DNA of 64,000 nt from positions 1 through 64,000 of the forward strand of contig JAONQW010000005.1 in assembly GCA_028412835.1 (NCBI GenBank), in the 5' to 3' direction. Within the stretch, counting starts at the first letter, position 1. Each line of letters opens with the position of its first letter. Positions 1 to 9,050 of this stretch are shown here, in pieces. The position numbers and the translations under genes were made by a program. The notes below the pieces were generated by a model, which was not told where the DNA came from, did no database searches, and worked only from the letters and a program-made list of their open reading frames with translations. The DNA is from Candidatus Pelagibacterales bacterium (lineage in GTDB: Bacteria; Pseudomonadota; Alphaproteobacteria; Pelagibacterales; AG-422-B15).

Positions 1-563
1 GACTGCTTACGTTTGGTAAAAACATATTCATAAAGAAATCATTAAATCGTTTTGTTTTATTCGAAACTTATATCTATTTGTTATTAGTTTTTTCTCCAGT
101 TTTAATAAGTAGTGGTTTTTTCATTTTATTTAGGCAATATTTGGGAATTCTTAATCCAGGCATTTGGATTGTAATTCTAATTAATGCAATTTTTACAATC
201 CCAATATCATATAGCTTAATAAAGACCTCATTTTATAAAATTTTTTTTGAACAGGATTTTCTAAGTCAAAGTTTAGGCCTTAAAGGATTAAGGAGATTTA
301 TGCTGATTGAGTGGCCTGTAATCAAAACTCCTGTAATTACTGCATTTGTTGTTGCTTCAATAATTTCCACTAGTGATTTAGTTATTATTTCATTTTTTGG
401 AACTAATAATTTCTCCACGCTTTCATTATTTATGTTTAGACTTATGGGTAGTTATCAAATTGAGGAGGCACAAGCGTTAGCATTACTTTTTTTAATATAT
501 TGCTTCATATATTTTGTAATATCATATAAATTGCTGACGAAATTTAACATGAGAATCAATTAA
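1..563 (+). CDS. thiP: Thiamine ABC transporter permease ThiP, C-terminal part (5' end outside window)
   Basis: The reading frame is open to the left edge (codons from base 3), so only the C-terminal ~187 residues of a permease are present. It is strongly hydrophobic with about five membrane spans. It carries the ThiP-type binding-protein-dependent permease loop (SLGLKGLRRFMLIEWP, the EAA region that docks on the ATPase) and the typical ThiP ending FGTNNFSTLSLFMFRLMGSY. The family moves thiamine or its phosphates across the inner membrane with ThiB and ThiQ. The usual thiQ does not follow; nhaD begins 3 nt after the stop. Family call is by motif recall and is fairly secure. Confidence 0.8.
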   Translation, partial: LLTFGKNIFIKKSLNRFVLFETYIYLLLVFSPVLISSGFFILFRQYLGILNPGIWIVILINAIFTIPISYSLIKTSFYKIFFEQDFLSQSLGLKGLRRFMLIEWPVIKTPVITAFVVASIISTSDLVIISFFGTNNFSTLSLFMFRLMGSYQIEEAQALALLFLIYCFIYFVISYKLLTKFNMRIN

Positions 564-566
564 ATT

Positions 567-1853
567 ATGGAACATGCAATCAACTTAACAAACCATTGGG
601 CTGGTATTTTGTCCCTAATTATATTTGTAACAGCCTATGGTTTTGTAATGGCTGAAGAATTTACACACCTCAGAAAAAGTAAGCCTGTTATATTAGCCGC
701 AGGAGCGATTTGGGCAATTATTGCAATAGCATATGGTGGCTCTTCACATATTGAAATTGTCGAAGAAACTTTTCGACATGGTTTATTAGAATATGCTGAA
801 TTAGCTTTTTTCTTGCTAGTTGCCATGACTTATATTGCTGCTTTAGAAGAAAGAGACGTTTTTAATTCATTAAAAGTTTGGCTTATTAGGAAAAATTTTA
901 ATTACCGGCAATTGTTCTGGATAACGGGTGTTCTTGCATTTTTTATGTCCCCTCTTGCAGACAATTTAACTACTGCGCTAGTCTTATGTGCTGTTGTAAT
1001 GGCTGTTGGATCAGCAAGTCCAAAATTCATTTCTATGGCATGCATAAACATTGTCGTCGCTGCAAATGCTGGTGGAGCCTTTAGTCCATTTGGAGACATT
1101 ACAACTTTAATGGTCTGGCAAGCAGGAAAAGTTGAGTTCTTTACTTTCTTTGCTCTAATTATCCCTTCTATTGTGAATTATATCATACCTGCTGTTATTA
1201 TGAGTTTCTTTATAGGCAACGAACGTCCAACACTTGCCGTGGAAAATATCGAGATTAAATTTGGAGGTAAATTTATTATACTTTTAGGTGTTCTTACAAT
1301 TGTAACCGCTGTGTCATTTCATAATTTCTTTCATCTACCTCCAGTTCTTGGAATGATGACTGGATTGTCCTATCTTTTATTTTTTGGTTATTACATCAAA
1401 AGAAATGAAAATGCTGATAAGCCGTATGATGTTTTAGAAAATATTGCACACATTGAATGGGATACATTACTTTTCTTTTTTGGAGTAATTGTATCGGTTA
1501 GTGGTCTTGGGCTTATTGGATATTTAGAGCTTGTTTCTCAATTCATGTATACAGACTTAGGTGCAACAAATGCAAATATTCTTGTAGGAATATTGTCTGC
1601 AATCGTTGATAATATACCTGTAATGTTTGCTGTATTAAGTATGGATCCTTCAATGCCAATCAGTCAATGGCTATTAGCAACTCTAACTGCTGGCGTTGGT
1701 GGTAGCATGCTTTCAATTGGATCTGCTGCTGGTGTTGCTTTAATGGGACAAGCTAAAGGATATTATACTTTTTTTGGTCACTTAAAATGGGCTCCAGTAA
1801 TAGCAATTGGTTATTTTGCAAGTATTTACGTTCATATACTTGTTAATTTCTAA
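567..1853 (+). CDS. nhaD: NhaD-type Na+/H+ antiporter
   Basis: A 428-residue polytopic membrane protein of the ion-transporter (IT) superfamily, NhaD branch. About 11-12 hydrophobic segments are visible. It has the conserved stretches SPLADNLTTALVLCAVVM, NAGGAFSPFGDITTLMVW and AIVDNIPVMFAV, which are the paired half-membrane segments expected to bind the cation. NhaD proteins expel Na+ (or Li+) in exchange for protons and are common in marine and halophilic bacteria. It starts with ATG 3 nt after the thiP stop, so it is probably co-transcribed with it. Length is normal. Confidence 0.88.
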   Translation: MEHAINLTNHWAGILSLIIFVTAYGFVMAEEFTHLRKSKPVILAAGAIWAIIAIAYGGSSHIEIVEETFRHGLLEYAELAFFLLVAMTYIAALEERDVFNSLKVWLIRKNFNYRQLFWITGVLAFFMSPLADNLTTALVLCAVVMAVGSASPKFISMACINIVVAANAGGAFSPFGDITTLMVWQAGKVEFFTFFALIIPSIVNYIIPAVIMSFFIGNERPTLAVENIEIKFGGKFIILLGVLTIVTAVSFHNFFHLPPVLGMMTGLSYLLFFGYYIKRNENADKPYDVLENIAHIEWDTLLFFFGVIVSVSGLGLIGYLELVSQFMYTDLGATNANILVGILSAIVDNIPVMFAVLSMDPSMPISQWLLATLTAGVGGSMLSIGSAAGVALMGQAKGYYTFFGHLKWAPVIAIGYFASIYVHILVNF

Positions 1854-1873
1854 TTAAACACTATTTTACCGAT

Positions 1874-2425
1874 ATGCATAAGTTTTATAGATACTTTGTA
1901 ATTACTTTATTTTTATTGGCTGGAGGAAATAGTTTGGCTACAAATGCATATGATTTTTCATTCACGTCTATTGATGGTGAAAGTCAAATAGACTTGTCAG
2001 AGTTTAAAGGCAAAACTCTGCTAGTGGTTAATACTGCAAGTTTGTGTGGCTTTACTTATCAGTATGGAGGGTTGCAATCGCTCTATGATAATTATGGAGA
2101 TGAAGGTTTAGTAGTTCTAGGTATACCTGCAAATGATTTTTCTAAACAAGAGCCAGGCCAAGAAAACGAGATAAAAGAATTTTGTGAAACTAATTTCAAT
2201 ATAACCTTTCCTATGACTTCAAAAGAAATAGTTTCTGGTAAAGGATCGCACCCTTTTTATGATTGGACTAAAGATGAACTTGGTTGGTTAGCTGGTGTGC
2301 CAAGATGGAATTTTCATAAAATTATCATAGATAAAAATGGTAATGCAATTGGTGGTTACTCACCTATGACTAAACCATCATCAAAAAAATTTATTAAGGT
2401 TATAGAAAAAGCATTGAAAATTTAA
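1874..2425 (+). CDS. Exported glutathione peroxidase family protein (2-Cys, probably thioredoxin-dependent)
   Basis: A 183-residue peroxidase with an N-terminal signal peptide (hydrophobic residues ~8-21, likely cut near residues 21-25), so it should act in the periplasm. The peroxidatic cysteine is Cys58 in [12 protein letters not shown]; the Trp-Asn pair is W145-N146 (RWNF). The family's catalytic Gln, in the usual NQF motif, is replaced by Asp88 (GIPANDF). Cys104 (EFCETNF) lies where thioredoxin-dependent members keep their resolving cysteine, so reduction by thioredoxin rather than glutathione is likely (inference). It lies 20 nt after nhaD. Its 3' end overlaps the convergent alternative oxidase gene by 4 bp. 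Confidence 0.87.
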   Translation: MHKFYRYFVITLFLLAGGNSLATNAYDFSFTSIDGESQIDLSEFKGKTLLVVNTASLCGFTYQYGGLQSLYDNYGDEGLVVLGIPANDFSKQEPGQENEIKEFCETNFNITFPMTSKEIVSGKGSHPFYDWTKDELGWLAGVPRWNFHKIIIDKNGNAIGGYSPMTKPSSKKFIKVIEKALKI

Positions 2426-3108
2426 TGTGGACTATTTCTAATTTCTTTAGATACAGTTTTTACATCATCTTCTTCAATATTAATATCTTCAGGTTTCTTT
2501 TCGTCAATTAATTTGACAAACTTGTGATTTACATCTCTATGTCCAGCCTCATCTTCACGAACAACTCTAATTACATCGGCTAATCTCGCATAAGTAGGTA
2601 AATTCCAATAATCAATAGCAATTTTAGGAGCAGGTACATTTACTAATCTTCCCTGTTCAACCTCTTCTAAATATTCACTGTAGCTTGTTACTGCTTCTTC
2701 TTCAAAATAACCAACTATGCGGTGACAAGTTCTTGGAGATATTAAATACATTATAAAATAAAGATTAAAGAATATTCCTTGAACAAGAATAATAATGAAT
2801 CTTTCAATAGAAGAAGGTTTAGCAATATGAATAAAAGTCATTAAGTGCATGCGTTCATTCTCAGCCTCATCCAATAATATTTTTATCCAACCAGGGTCTT
2901 GTTCCATTCTTCTTAAACTTTTTAAGTGATTTAACATTCCAGCAACCATTCCAGGAACAGCTGCCACTGTTTCTAATACAACCGCTCTATGTCCATAACG
3001 TTTTGCAAAGAAAAAATCTGCAATGAATCTTAATAATTTAGTGAAAGAGAACGCAATTCTATCGCTCAAATTTTCAGGTTTAAAATGGTAATCCAATTTT
3101 TTTGTCAT
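2422..3108 (-). CDS. aox: Alternative oxidase (ubiquinol oxidase, di-iron)
   Basis: A 228-residue AOX-family protein. The di-iron ligand motifs are all present: LET at residues 45-47, NERMH at 84-88, EEEAVTSY at 136-143 and EDEAGH at 185-190. AOX takes electrons from ubiquinol and reduces O2 to water without pumping protons, sitting monotopically on the inner membrane. Two hydrophobic patches fit its membrane helices. It is shorter than plant enzymes, as expected without a transit peptide. Convergent with the peroxidase gene. The cytochrome route is also present in this genome, since ctaA and a bc1 chaperone lie nearby, so AOX is probably a bypass. Confidence 0.93.
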   Translation of the reverse strand: MTKKLDYHFKPENLSDRIAFSFTKLLRFIADFFFAKRYGHRAVVLETVAAVPGMVAGMLNHLKSLRRMEQDPGWIKILLDEAENERMHLMTFIHIAKPSSIERFIIILVQGIFFNLYFIMYLISPRTCHRIVGYFEEEAVTSYSEYLEEVEQGRLVNVPAPKIAIDYWNLPTYARLADVIRVVREDEAGHRDVNHKFVKLIDEKKPEDINIEEDDVKTVSKEIRNSPH

Positions 3109-3191
3109 GACTTACAATTAGTCATTAAATGATCTTTTTAAATACCTTTATTTTGAATAATTGATGACAAATTGTCACATAATATAGAATT

Positions 3192-3267
3192 TGGCGGTCC
3201 CTACGGGATTCGAACCCGTGATCTTCTGGATGAAAACCAGATATCCTAACCGCTAGACGAAGGGACC
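3192..3267 (-). tRNA. tRNA-Glu (anticodon TTC)
   Basis: Read on the minus strand this gives a full 76-nt cloverleaf. The acceptor stem is GGTCCCT/AGGGACC, the T arm holds GGTTCGAATCC, the anticodon stem is CTGG/CCAG with loop TTTTCAT (anticodon TTC), and the 3' CCA is encoded in the DNA (3192-3194). It stands between aox and recJ, with its own promoter-like sequence upstream. Confidence 0.96.
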
Positions 3268-3277
3268 TGAAAAAACT

Positions 3278-3306
3278 CTTATATATTTGAAATTATTTAA
3301 AATCAA
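3278..3306 (-). promoter_or_regulatory. Predicted sigma-70 promoter of tRNA-Glu
   Basis: On the minus strand: -35 TTGATT (3306-3301), a 17-nt spacer, and -10 TATAAG (3283-3278). Transcription should start near 3271, about 4 nt before the tRNA 5' end, as expected for a stable-RNA promoter. Pattern-based only. Confidence 0.55.
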
Positions 3307-3313
3307 TCAATGA

Positions 3314-5086
3314 TTACTTAATTTCTTTACCTATATCTTCAATATGAAACTGTGGAATTCTTCTTCCACCCCATTCATTAACCTTGATCTTTCCATAAAG
3401 AGATACAAAATTGCCCTTATTATTCATAATCGAGTCTCCCAAAGGAGTATTCTTGCTTCTAAATGTAATACCTTCAATATTCTTATCAATATCTGAACTT
3501 AAACCACACCTAATATGATTATCACCAAATTCTTTTATAAAGGTAATCTTTGTACTTTTGATAATAAAATTTGGTTCTTCATTATTTGAACCAAATGGAC
3601 CAAGTTGATTTATTTCATCGTATAATTCACTGTTAACTGCGGTAATATTTATAATAGAATCTGCATAATTTATATCATCTATATCTAAATTCGCTTCATT
3701 ATTAGATAGTCTACCTTCTATAAAAGCTTGAAGTAATAAAATTTTATCCTCATCAAGAGTTAAACCTGCAGCCATTGCATGACCACCTCCCTGAGTAACA
3801 ATACCTTTTTGCATTGCGGCAATAATTAAGTTACCTAAGTCGATACCTTTTATAGAACGACCAGATCCTTTTGCTATTCCATTTTTTGATGAAAAAACAA
3901 TACATGGCTTTCTGAATTTTTGTTTTATTCGACTTGCAATTATTCCGATAACTCCTTCATGCCAATCCTGACCGAAAGCAAAAATAATTTTTTTATCTAT
4001 TTGTTCTGTTGTTAATGTATCAATTGCAGTTTTAAGAATATGAGCTTCTATTGTCTGTCTCTCTTTATTAAAATTATCTAATTCTGTAGCTATATCTGCA
4101 ACTTTAGTTTCATCTTCACAGGTTAATAATTCAGTGCCATGTTTTGACTTACCTAGCCTACCACCCGCATTAATTCTTGGACCTAATTTAAAACCTAAGT
4201 CATAAGTAGATATTTTATTAGTTATATTTGCTTTTTCAATTAATGCTGTTAGGCCCATATTTGGTTTCTTTGCAAAAACTTCTAAGCCTTTTTGAACTAA
4301 TAATCGATTTATTCCAATTAACGGAACTACATCGCAAATAGTCCCAAGTGAAACCATATCAAGCAATGAGATGACATTTGGTTCTTTTAAGCTTTCATTA
4401 AACCATTTATTTTCTCTCAGTTTTCTATTTAATCCAACTATAAACATAAATGTCACACCTACTGCAGCTAAGTATCCTAGGTTAGTGTTATCATCCAATC
4501 TATTTGGATTAATCATTGCGTAAGCTTCTGGTAAATTAATCTCTGGCTGATGATGATCAACAACAATCACATCTATCTTATTATCTTTTGCAAATTTTAT
4601 TTCTTCATAAGCAAGTGTTCCACAATCAAGTGTAAAAATAATGTCTATGTCTTGATCAATGAAATTTTGAAATGCTGTTTTGTTTGGACCGTAACCTTCT
4701 GTAAACCTATCTGGAATATGATAGATAACTTCAACACCTAATAAATTAAAGTATCTTATTAAACATGAAGTTGATGTAGAACCATCTACATCATAATCTC
4801 CAAAAATAGCAATTTTTTCGTTATTTTTAAGTGCCATTAAGATACGTTCACACGCTTTATCCATATCCATCAAGATATTTGGGTCTGGCATGTTATCTTT
4901 CAATGTAGGATTTAAGTAACTATCAATATCATCAATAGAAATGTTGCGAATTGAAAATAATTTAGCAATTAAATTAGATACCTCAAATTTTTGACCAATT
5001 AATTCGGCTTGGCGTTCATCATATATTTTGATTTGCCATTTATTATCAGTGTATGAATTAAATTCTTGAAGGGTGTTGGCCTGCAT
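3314..5086 (-). CDS. recJ: Single-stranded-DNA-specific 5'-3' exonuclease RecJ
   Basis: A 590-residue DHH/DHHA1 exonuclease used in recombination and mismatch repair. Motifs include FGDYDVDG (residues ~95-102), TLDCGT, VVDHHQPE (the DHH motif), a GPRINAGGRLG stretch, and the DHHA1 motif QGGGHAMAAG. The ATG at 5086 forms a TGATG junction with the glpX stop; a TTG one codon upstream is less likely. The order hom-glpX-recJ is the usual alphaproteobacterial one. A C-terminal OB-like region (SLYGKIKVNEWGGRRIPQF) is retained. Length is normal. Confidence 0.95.
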   Translation of the reverse strand: MQANTLQEFNSYTDNKWQIKIYDERQAELIGQKFEVSNLIAKLFSIRNISIDDIDSYLNPTLKDNMPDPNILMDMDKACERILMALKNNEKIAIFGDYDVDGSTSTSCLIRYFNLLGVEVIYHIPDRFTEGYGPNKTAFQNFIDQDIDIIFTLDCGTLAYEEIKFAKDNKIDVIVVDHHQPEINLPEAYAMINPNRLDDNTNLGYLAAVGVTFMFIVGLNRKLRENKWFNESLKEPNVISLLDMVSLGTICDVVPLIGINRLLVQKGLEVFAKKPNMGLTALIEKANITNKISTYDLGFKLGPRINAGGRLGKSKHGTELLTCEDETKVADIATELDNFNKERQTIEAHILKTAIDTLTTEQIDKKIIFAFGQDWHEGVIGIIASRIKQKFRKPCIVFSSKNGIAKGSGRSIKGIDLGNLIIAAMQKGIVTQGGGHAMAAGLTLDEDKILLLQAFIEGRLSNNEANLDIDDINYADSIINITAVNSELYDEINQLGPFGSNNEEPNFIIKSTKITFIKEFGDNHIRCGLSSDIDKNIEGITFRSKNTPLGDSIMNNKGNFVSLYGKIKVNEWGGRRIPQFHIEDIGKEIK

Positions 5087-6039
5087 CAACTAATATTAGG
5101 ATACTGAGTTTGAATGTATTGAGTTGTATTTTCATCCGACCTTAAAACAATTGAATGGGCAGTATATATGTTGCCTGATTTTTTTATACCCTTAACCATA
5201 GTACCTTCAGTAACACCTGTAGCAACAAAAACTATATCTCCACTAGCGAGATCATTGATCAAATATTTCTTATCGAGGTCTTTAATTCCTAGATTTTCTG
5301 CACGATGTTTTTCATCATCATTTCTAATCACTAACCTTGTTTGTATTTGACCACCAATACACTGTAATGCTGCAGCAGCTAATACACCCTCGGGTGCACC
5401 TCCTGTACCAAAATATATATCAACATCTATATCTTTTTGTGACGTCATCATAACACCTTGAACATCTCCATCTGGTATCAAAAAAATTTTTGACCCTATA
5501 CTCCTCAAAGAATCGATAATGTCAGCGTGGCGATCACGCTCTAATACACAAGCAGTTACATCTGATGGTTTTACCTTTTTGGCCTGCGCAAGACTTTTTA
5601 TGTTATCTGCAACACTTGCATCTAAATCAATGACATCTTCACTATAACCACCGCCAATGGCAATCTTATTCATGTAGGTATCAGGTGAATGCAACATAGA
5701 TCCTTTATTGGCAGCTGCTATGACCGCTAATGAATTTGGCATGCCTTTTGAAGTAATTGTTGTTCCTTCTAATGGATCTAAGGCAATATCTACTGCATCA
5801 CCATTGCCTGTTCCCACTTTCTCTCCAATATATAACATTGGAGCTTCATCTCTTTCACCTTCACCTATAACTATTCTACCATCAAATTCAATTTCATTAA
5901 GGGCTGTTCGCATAGCATCAACAGCTAGTTGATCAGCACCTTCTTTATCACCACCACCAATGAGTTGGGATGCAGCTATTGCAGCCATTTCAGCTGATTT
6001 AAGTATACCTGTTGTAAATTTTTTGCCGATACTACTCAT
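5086..6039 (-). CDS. glpX: Class II fructose-1,6-bisphosphatase GlpX
   Basis: A 317-residue phosphatase that makes fructose 6-phosphate in gluconeogenesis. It shows the class II signature residues: GEGERDEAPMLYIGEKVG (metal-binding acidic residues), DIALDPLEGT (the DPxxGT motif) and GTGGAPEGVLAAAAL. It begins 2 nt after the hom stop and its TGA overlaps the recJ ATG, so hom, glpX and recJ should share one transcript. Some relatives also hydrolyse sedoheptulose bisphosphate; the sequence alone does not decide that. Confidence 0.95.
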   Translation of the reverse strand: MSSIGKKFTTGILKSAEMAAIAASQLIGGGDKEGADQLAVDAMRTALNEIEFDGRIVIGEGERDEAPMLYIGEKVGTGNGDAVDIALDPLEGTTITSKGMPNSLAVIAAANKGSMLHSPDTYMNKIAIGGGYSEDVIDLDASVADNIKSLAQAKKVKPSDVTACVLERDRHADIIDSLRSIGSKIFLIPDGDVQGVMMTSQKDIDVDIYFGTGGAPEGVLAAAALQCIGGQIQTRLVIRNDDEKHRAENLGIKDLDKKYLINDLASGDIVFVATGVTEGTMVKGIKKSGNIYTAHSIVLRSDENTTQYIQTQYPNIS

Positions 6040-6041
6040 AC

Positions 6042-7298
6042 TTACCCTTCAGTTCTTATGAACTTAACTTTATTATTGATTCTCTTCATATTGTTAATTT
6101 CTTTGATAGCTTTTGAAAATATTTTTTCTTTTATCTTGTGAGTAATTATAACAATAGTTGCATAACCTCGCTTATTAGAATGTTCTTGTTTTTGTTGATC
6201 AATAGAAATCTTATTTCTAGCTAAAATATCAGAAATTCTTCGCATAACTCCTACTTCATCTTTAACTACAATCTTTAAATAGTATGCAAAACTACTATCT
6301 AAAATATTTATATTTTTTAATTTTTTTGAATTAGAAATAGAATTACCTAAAGGCAGGTTTATATTGCCTCTATTAAGATCTATAAGATCAGCAACAATTG
6401 CTGCACCTGTAGGTTTTCCTCCAGCTCCAGGACCAATTAAGACTGTTTTTCCAATCATATCATCAATAACTACCACAGCATTTAATTCGTTTTCTACTTT
6501 GGCAATTTCAGAGTCTTCTTTAACTAGGCATGGGTGAACTCTCTGCTCGTATGAGTCTTTTTTTCTTTCTGCAATACCTAATAATTTAATTTTATATCCA
6601 AATTCTCTGGCAAATCTAAAATCATCTAGTTCAACTTTATCAACCCCTTCAATATAAGTTGAAGAAAATTTAATAGGAACGTTAAATGCTAAACTTGATA
6701 ATAATGTAATTTTGTGAGCAGCATCAATACCCTTAATATCAAAAGTTGGATCAAGTTCTGCAAAACCTAATTTTTGCGCATCCTTTAGAACTAATGAAAA
6801 ATCTTTTCCCTCTTTTTCCATTTTAGTAAGAATGTAATTACAAGTTCCATTAAGAATTCCATAAATTTTAGAAATATTATTATACTTTAAATTTTCCCTT
6901 ACAGTTTTTACTATAGGTATGCCACCTGCTATAGCTGCTTCATAACTAATTGAAACCTTATTTTTTTCAGCTAATTTTACTAATTCATTCCCATGTATTG
7001 CGAGTAAAGCTTTGTTGGCAGTAATAATGTGTTTTTTATTTTCTATTGCTGTCTTTACTAATTTATATGCAGCCCCACTTGATCCACCTATGCACTCCAC
7101 TAAAACTTGTATATTTGGATTAATGGCAAGCTCTTGGACTTTAGATGTAACTTTAATATTTTTTAAGTTTATTTTTCTTTTTTTCTTAACATTTTTTACA
7201 GCTATTTGGATAACTTTAAAGTTCTTGAAATTTTTATTGATCTGACTAAAAAACCCCTGACCTACAGTTCCAAAACCAGCAATACCTATATTCCTCAT
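6042..7298 (-). CDS. hom: Homoserine dehydrogenase
   Basis: A 418-residue enzyme reducing aspartate semialdehyde to homoserine, the branch to threonine and methionine. It has an N-terminal Rossmann motif GFGTVGQG (residues 8-15), the catalytic-domain stretch ILNGTCNYILT, ELDPTFDIKGIDAAHK, and a C-terminal ACT domain (LKIVVKDEVGVMRRISDIL) of the kind that senses threonine. Start ATG overlaps the upstream lipoprotein stop by 4 nt (ATGA). Homoserine made here feeds the metY product further along the window. Confidence 0.95.
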   Translation of the reverse strand: MRNIGIAGFGTVGQGFFSQINKNFKNFKVIQIAVKNVKKKRKINLKNIKVTSKVQELAINPNIQVLVECIGGSSGAAYKLVKTAIENKKHIITANKALLAIHGNELVKLAEKNKVSISYEAAIAGGIPIVKTVRENLKYNNISKIYGILNGTCNYILTKMEKEGKDFSLVLKDAQKLGFAELDPTFDIKGIDAAHKITLLSSLAFNVPIKFSSTYIEGVDKVELDDFRFAREFGYKIKLLGIAERKKDSYEQRVHPCLVKEDSEIAKVENELNAVVVIDDMIGKTVLIGPGAGGKPTGAAIVADLIDLNRGNINLPLGNSISNSKKLKNINILDSSFAYYLKIVVKDEVGVMRRISDILARNKISIDQQKQEHSNKRGYATIVIITHKIKEKIFSKAIKEINNMKRINNKVKFIRTEG

Positions 7299-7519
7299 TC
7301 TAATCCACCTTCTGGAACACTTTCTAAATCCACTTTTTCATCACTGATTGATATATCTTCAGAATAGTCCTCAAACTCTACTTCGACATAGTCTGGATTA
7401 ACAAAAGTCTTATAAAAAGAAAATGGTTCTCTATTATTCATTTTAGTACAAGCACTTGTTAGAAAAATTAGTGCAAACAAAAATGAGCTTATAAATATTT
7501 TTTTATAGAATATTGGCAT
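7295..7519 (-). CDS. Small predicted lipoprotein, function unknown
   Basis: A 74-residue protein that I do not recognise. Residues 5-22 form a hydrophobic signal segment ending in the lipobox LTSAC, so Cys24 should be lipidated after cleavage by signal peptidase II. The mature part is only ~50 residues, acidic towards the C-terminus (VEVEFEDYSEDISISDE) and without cysteines. Its start lies 17 nt inside argC and its stop overlaps the hom start by 4 nt, which argues for a real, translationally coupled gene. Confidence 0.6.
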   Translation of the reverse strand: MPIFYKKIFISSFLFALIFLTSACTKMNNREPFSFYKTFVNPDYVEVEFEDYSEDISISDEKVDLESVPEGGLE

Positions 7520-8543
7520 TATTAGTTAAAGCAGTTGTTTCATTAAATTCATTCATTAAGTTAAAGTTCTGCATTGCTTGACCAGCAGCTCCTTTTAATA
7601 AATTATCTATAACCGACACTATACACAATAAATCATCCTTGTACCCTCTTTTCACTCCAATTGAGACTCTATTAGAACCAACGACTTCTCGAGTCGCGGG
7701 AACTTCGTTCAATGGCAGAAGTGATATAAAATTTTCATTTACAAATGATTTTTCTAAACAATCATATATTTCGTTCTGTTTATTTGCATCAATAGTTAAA
7801 TAAATATTCGACAATATACCTCTATTTACAGGTATCAAATTTGCACTAAAGAAAACATTGATTGGGTATCCACTAGCTATTGAAAGCTCCTGATTAATCT
7901 CAGCAATGTGTCTATGATCACCAATTCCATAAGATTTTATATTTTCATTAACTTCAGCAAATATGTTTTCAGTTTTTTTCGATTTTCCAGCACCTGAGTA
8001 GCCCGACTTAGAGTCGATAATAATATTATTGTTATTAATTACTTTATTTTTTAAAAGTGGAATCAACGGCATTAAGATACTTGTTGGATAGCAGCCAGGA
8101 TTAGCAATATATTTTGCAGATCTAATCTTATCTCTATTAAATTCTGTTAGTCCATAAACAAACTCACTTAATCTATCTGGATGAGTATGTTTAAAGTCAT
8201 ACCATTTTTCATAATCATCTGATTTTTTAAGTCTAAAATCAGCAGATAAATCAATAATCTTAACTGTCTCTGGAATTTTATGTAAACTTGCTTGTAATTC
8301 AGCGTGGGGCAAACAACTAAAAATAAAATCTATATTGGTAAAGTTCATTTCATCTAATTTGCTAAACTTTAGATCTAGAGTATCTCTTAAGCCAGGTATA
8401 GCCTTAGATACGTGCTCTCCAGCAGTTTCATTTGCAGATAAAGATTGGATTTTAATATTTGGATGCTTTAGACATAAATGAATCATTTCTGATCCTACGT
8501 AACCACTCGCACCTAAAATTGATATATTTATAAAATTTGACAT
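7503..8543 (-). CDS. argC: N-acetyl-gamma-glutamyl-phosphate reductase
   Basis: A 346-residue NADPH-dependent reductase of arginine biosynthesis. The nucleotide-binding motif ILGASGYVGSEM lies at residues 9-20. The catalytic cysteine is in ANPGCYPTS; downstream are SGYSGAGKS and the HRHIAEINQEL histidine region. Length fits the ArgC type 1 family. It starts 43 nt after rpsI, the common rplM-rpsI-argC order in alphaproteobacteria. Confidence 0.95.
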   Translation of the reverse strand: MSNFINISILGASGYVGSEMIHLCLKHPNIKIQSLSANETAGEHVSKAIPGLRDTLDLKFSKLDEMNFTNIDFIFSCLPHAELQASLHKIPETVKIIDLSADFRLKKSDDYEKWYDFKHTHPDRLSEFVYGLTEFNRDKIRSAKYIANPGCYPTSILMPLIPLLKNKVINNNNIIIDSKSGYSGAGKSKKTENIFAEVNENIKSYGIGDHRHIAEINQELSIASGYPINVFFSANLIPVNRGILSNIYLTIDANKQNEIYDCLEKSFVNENFISLLPLNEVPATREVVGSNRVSIGVKRGYKDDLLCIVSVIDNLLKGAAGQAMQNFNLMNEFNETTALTNNANIL

Positions 8544-8586
8544 TTATTGTCAGCCTTAAAAAAATAGAGATATAATTAATGTAAAG

Positions 8587-9048
8587 TTATCTTTTAGAGA
8601 ATTGGTAGCGTCTACGTGCTTTTGCTCTACCATATTTTTTTCTCTCAACGATTCTTGCATCTCTGGTTAAAAAACCTTCAGATTTTAAAGAAGCTCTTAA
8701 GTTTGGATCAAAAAGTGTAAGAGCTTTTGATATACCATGACGCACAGCACCTGCTTGACCTGACAATCCACCACCACTTACTGTTATCATCATATCCATT
8801 GAAGATGATTTATTTGTTAATACTAGGGGCTGATTAATTACCATGTGGAGCACGGGTCTAGTAAAGTATTTATTGCTCTCTTTGCCATTTACTATAATTT
8901 TGCCTGTACCTGCGGATAACCAAACTCTTGCTATAGAATTTTTTCTTTTTCCAGTTGCATAAGATCTGCCTAAGCTATCTATCTTAGGTTGTACATCAAT
9001 TACTTCTGATGCTGCTTGTACTTCTGGCATGATTTCAGTATTTTCCAT
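8587..9048 (-). CDS. rpsI: 30S ribosomal protein S9
   Basis: A 153-residue S9 protein with the family core [37 protein letters not shown], and the invariant C-terminal tail [11 protein letters not shown] that reaches the ribosomal P site. The first ~25 residues are an acidic N-terminal extension found in alphaproteobacterial S9. It starts 2 nt after the rplM stop, so the two are co-transcribed. Confidence 0.97.
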   Translation of the reverse strand: MENTEIMPEVQAASEVIDVQPKIDSLGRSYATGKRKNSIARVWLSAGTGKIIVNGKESNKYFTRPVLHMVINQPLVLTNKSSSMDMMITVSGGGLSGQAGAVRHGISKALTLFDPNLRASLKSEGFLTRDARIVERKKYGRAKARRRYQFSKR

Positions 9049-9050
9049 AA

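Noticed and set aside
635..1099. Long antisense frames inside nhaD and many other genes (e.g. within glpX, gatB, secY)
   Set aside because: They lie fully inside well-supported genes, have no family motif and no ribosome-binding site; shadows of biased codon use.
5087..5089. TTG start for recJ one codon before the ATG (like cases at ihfA, lepB, pyrE, folK)
   Set aside because: In each case an ATG sits at the natural TGATG or ATGA junction, or just after the preceding stop, and fits the family start.
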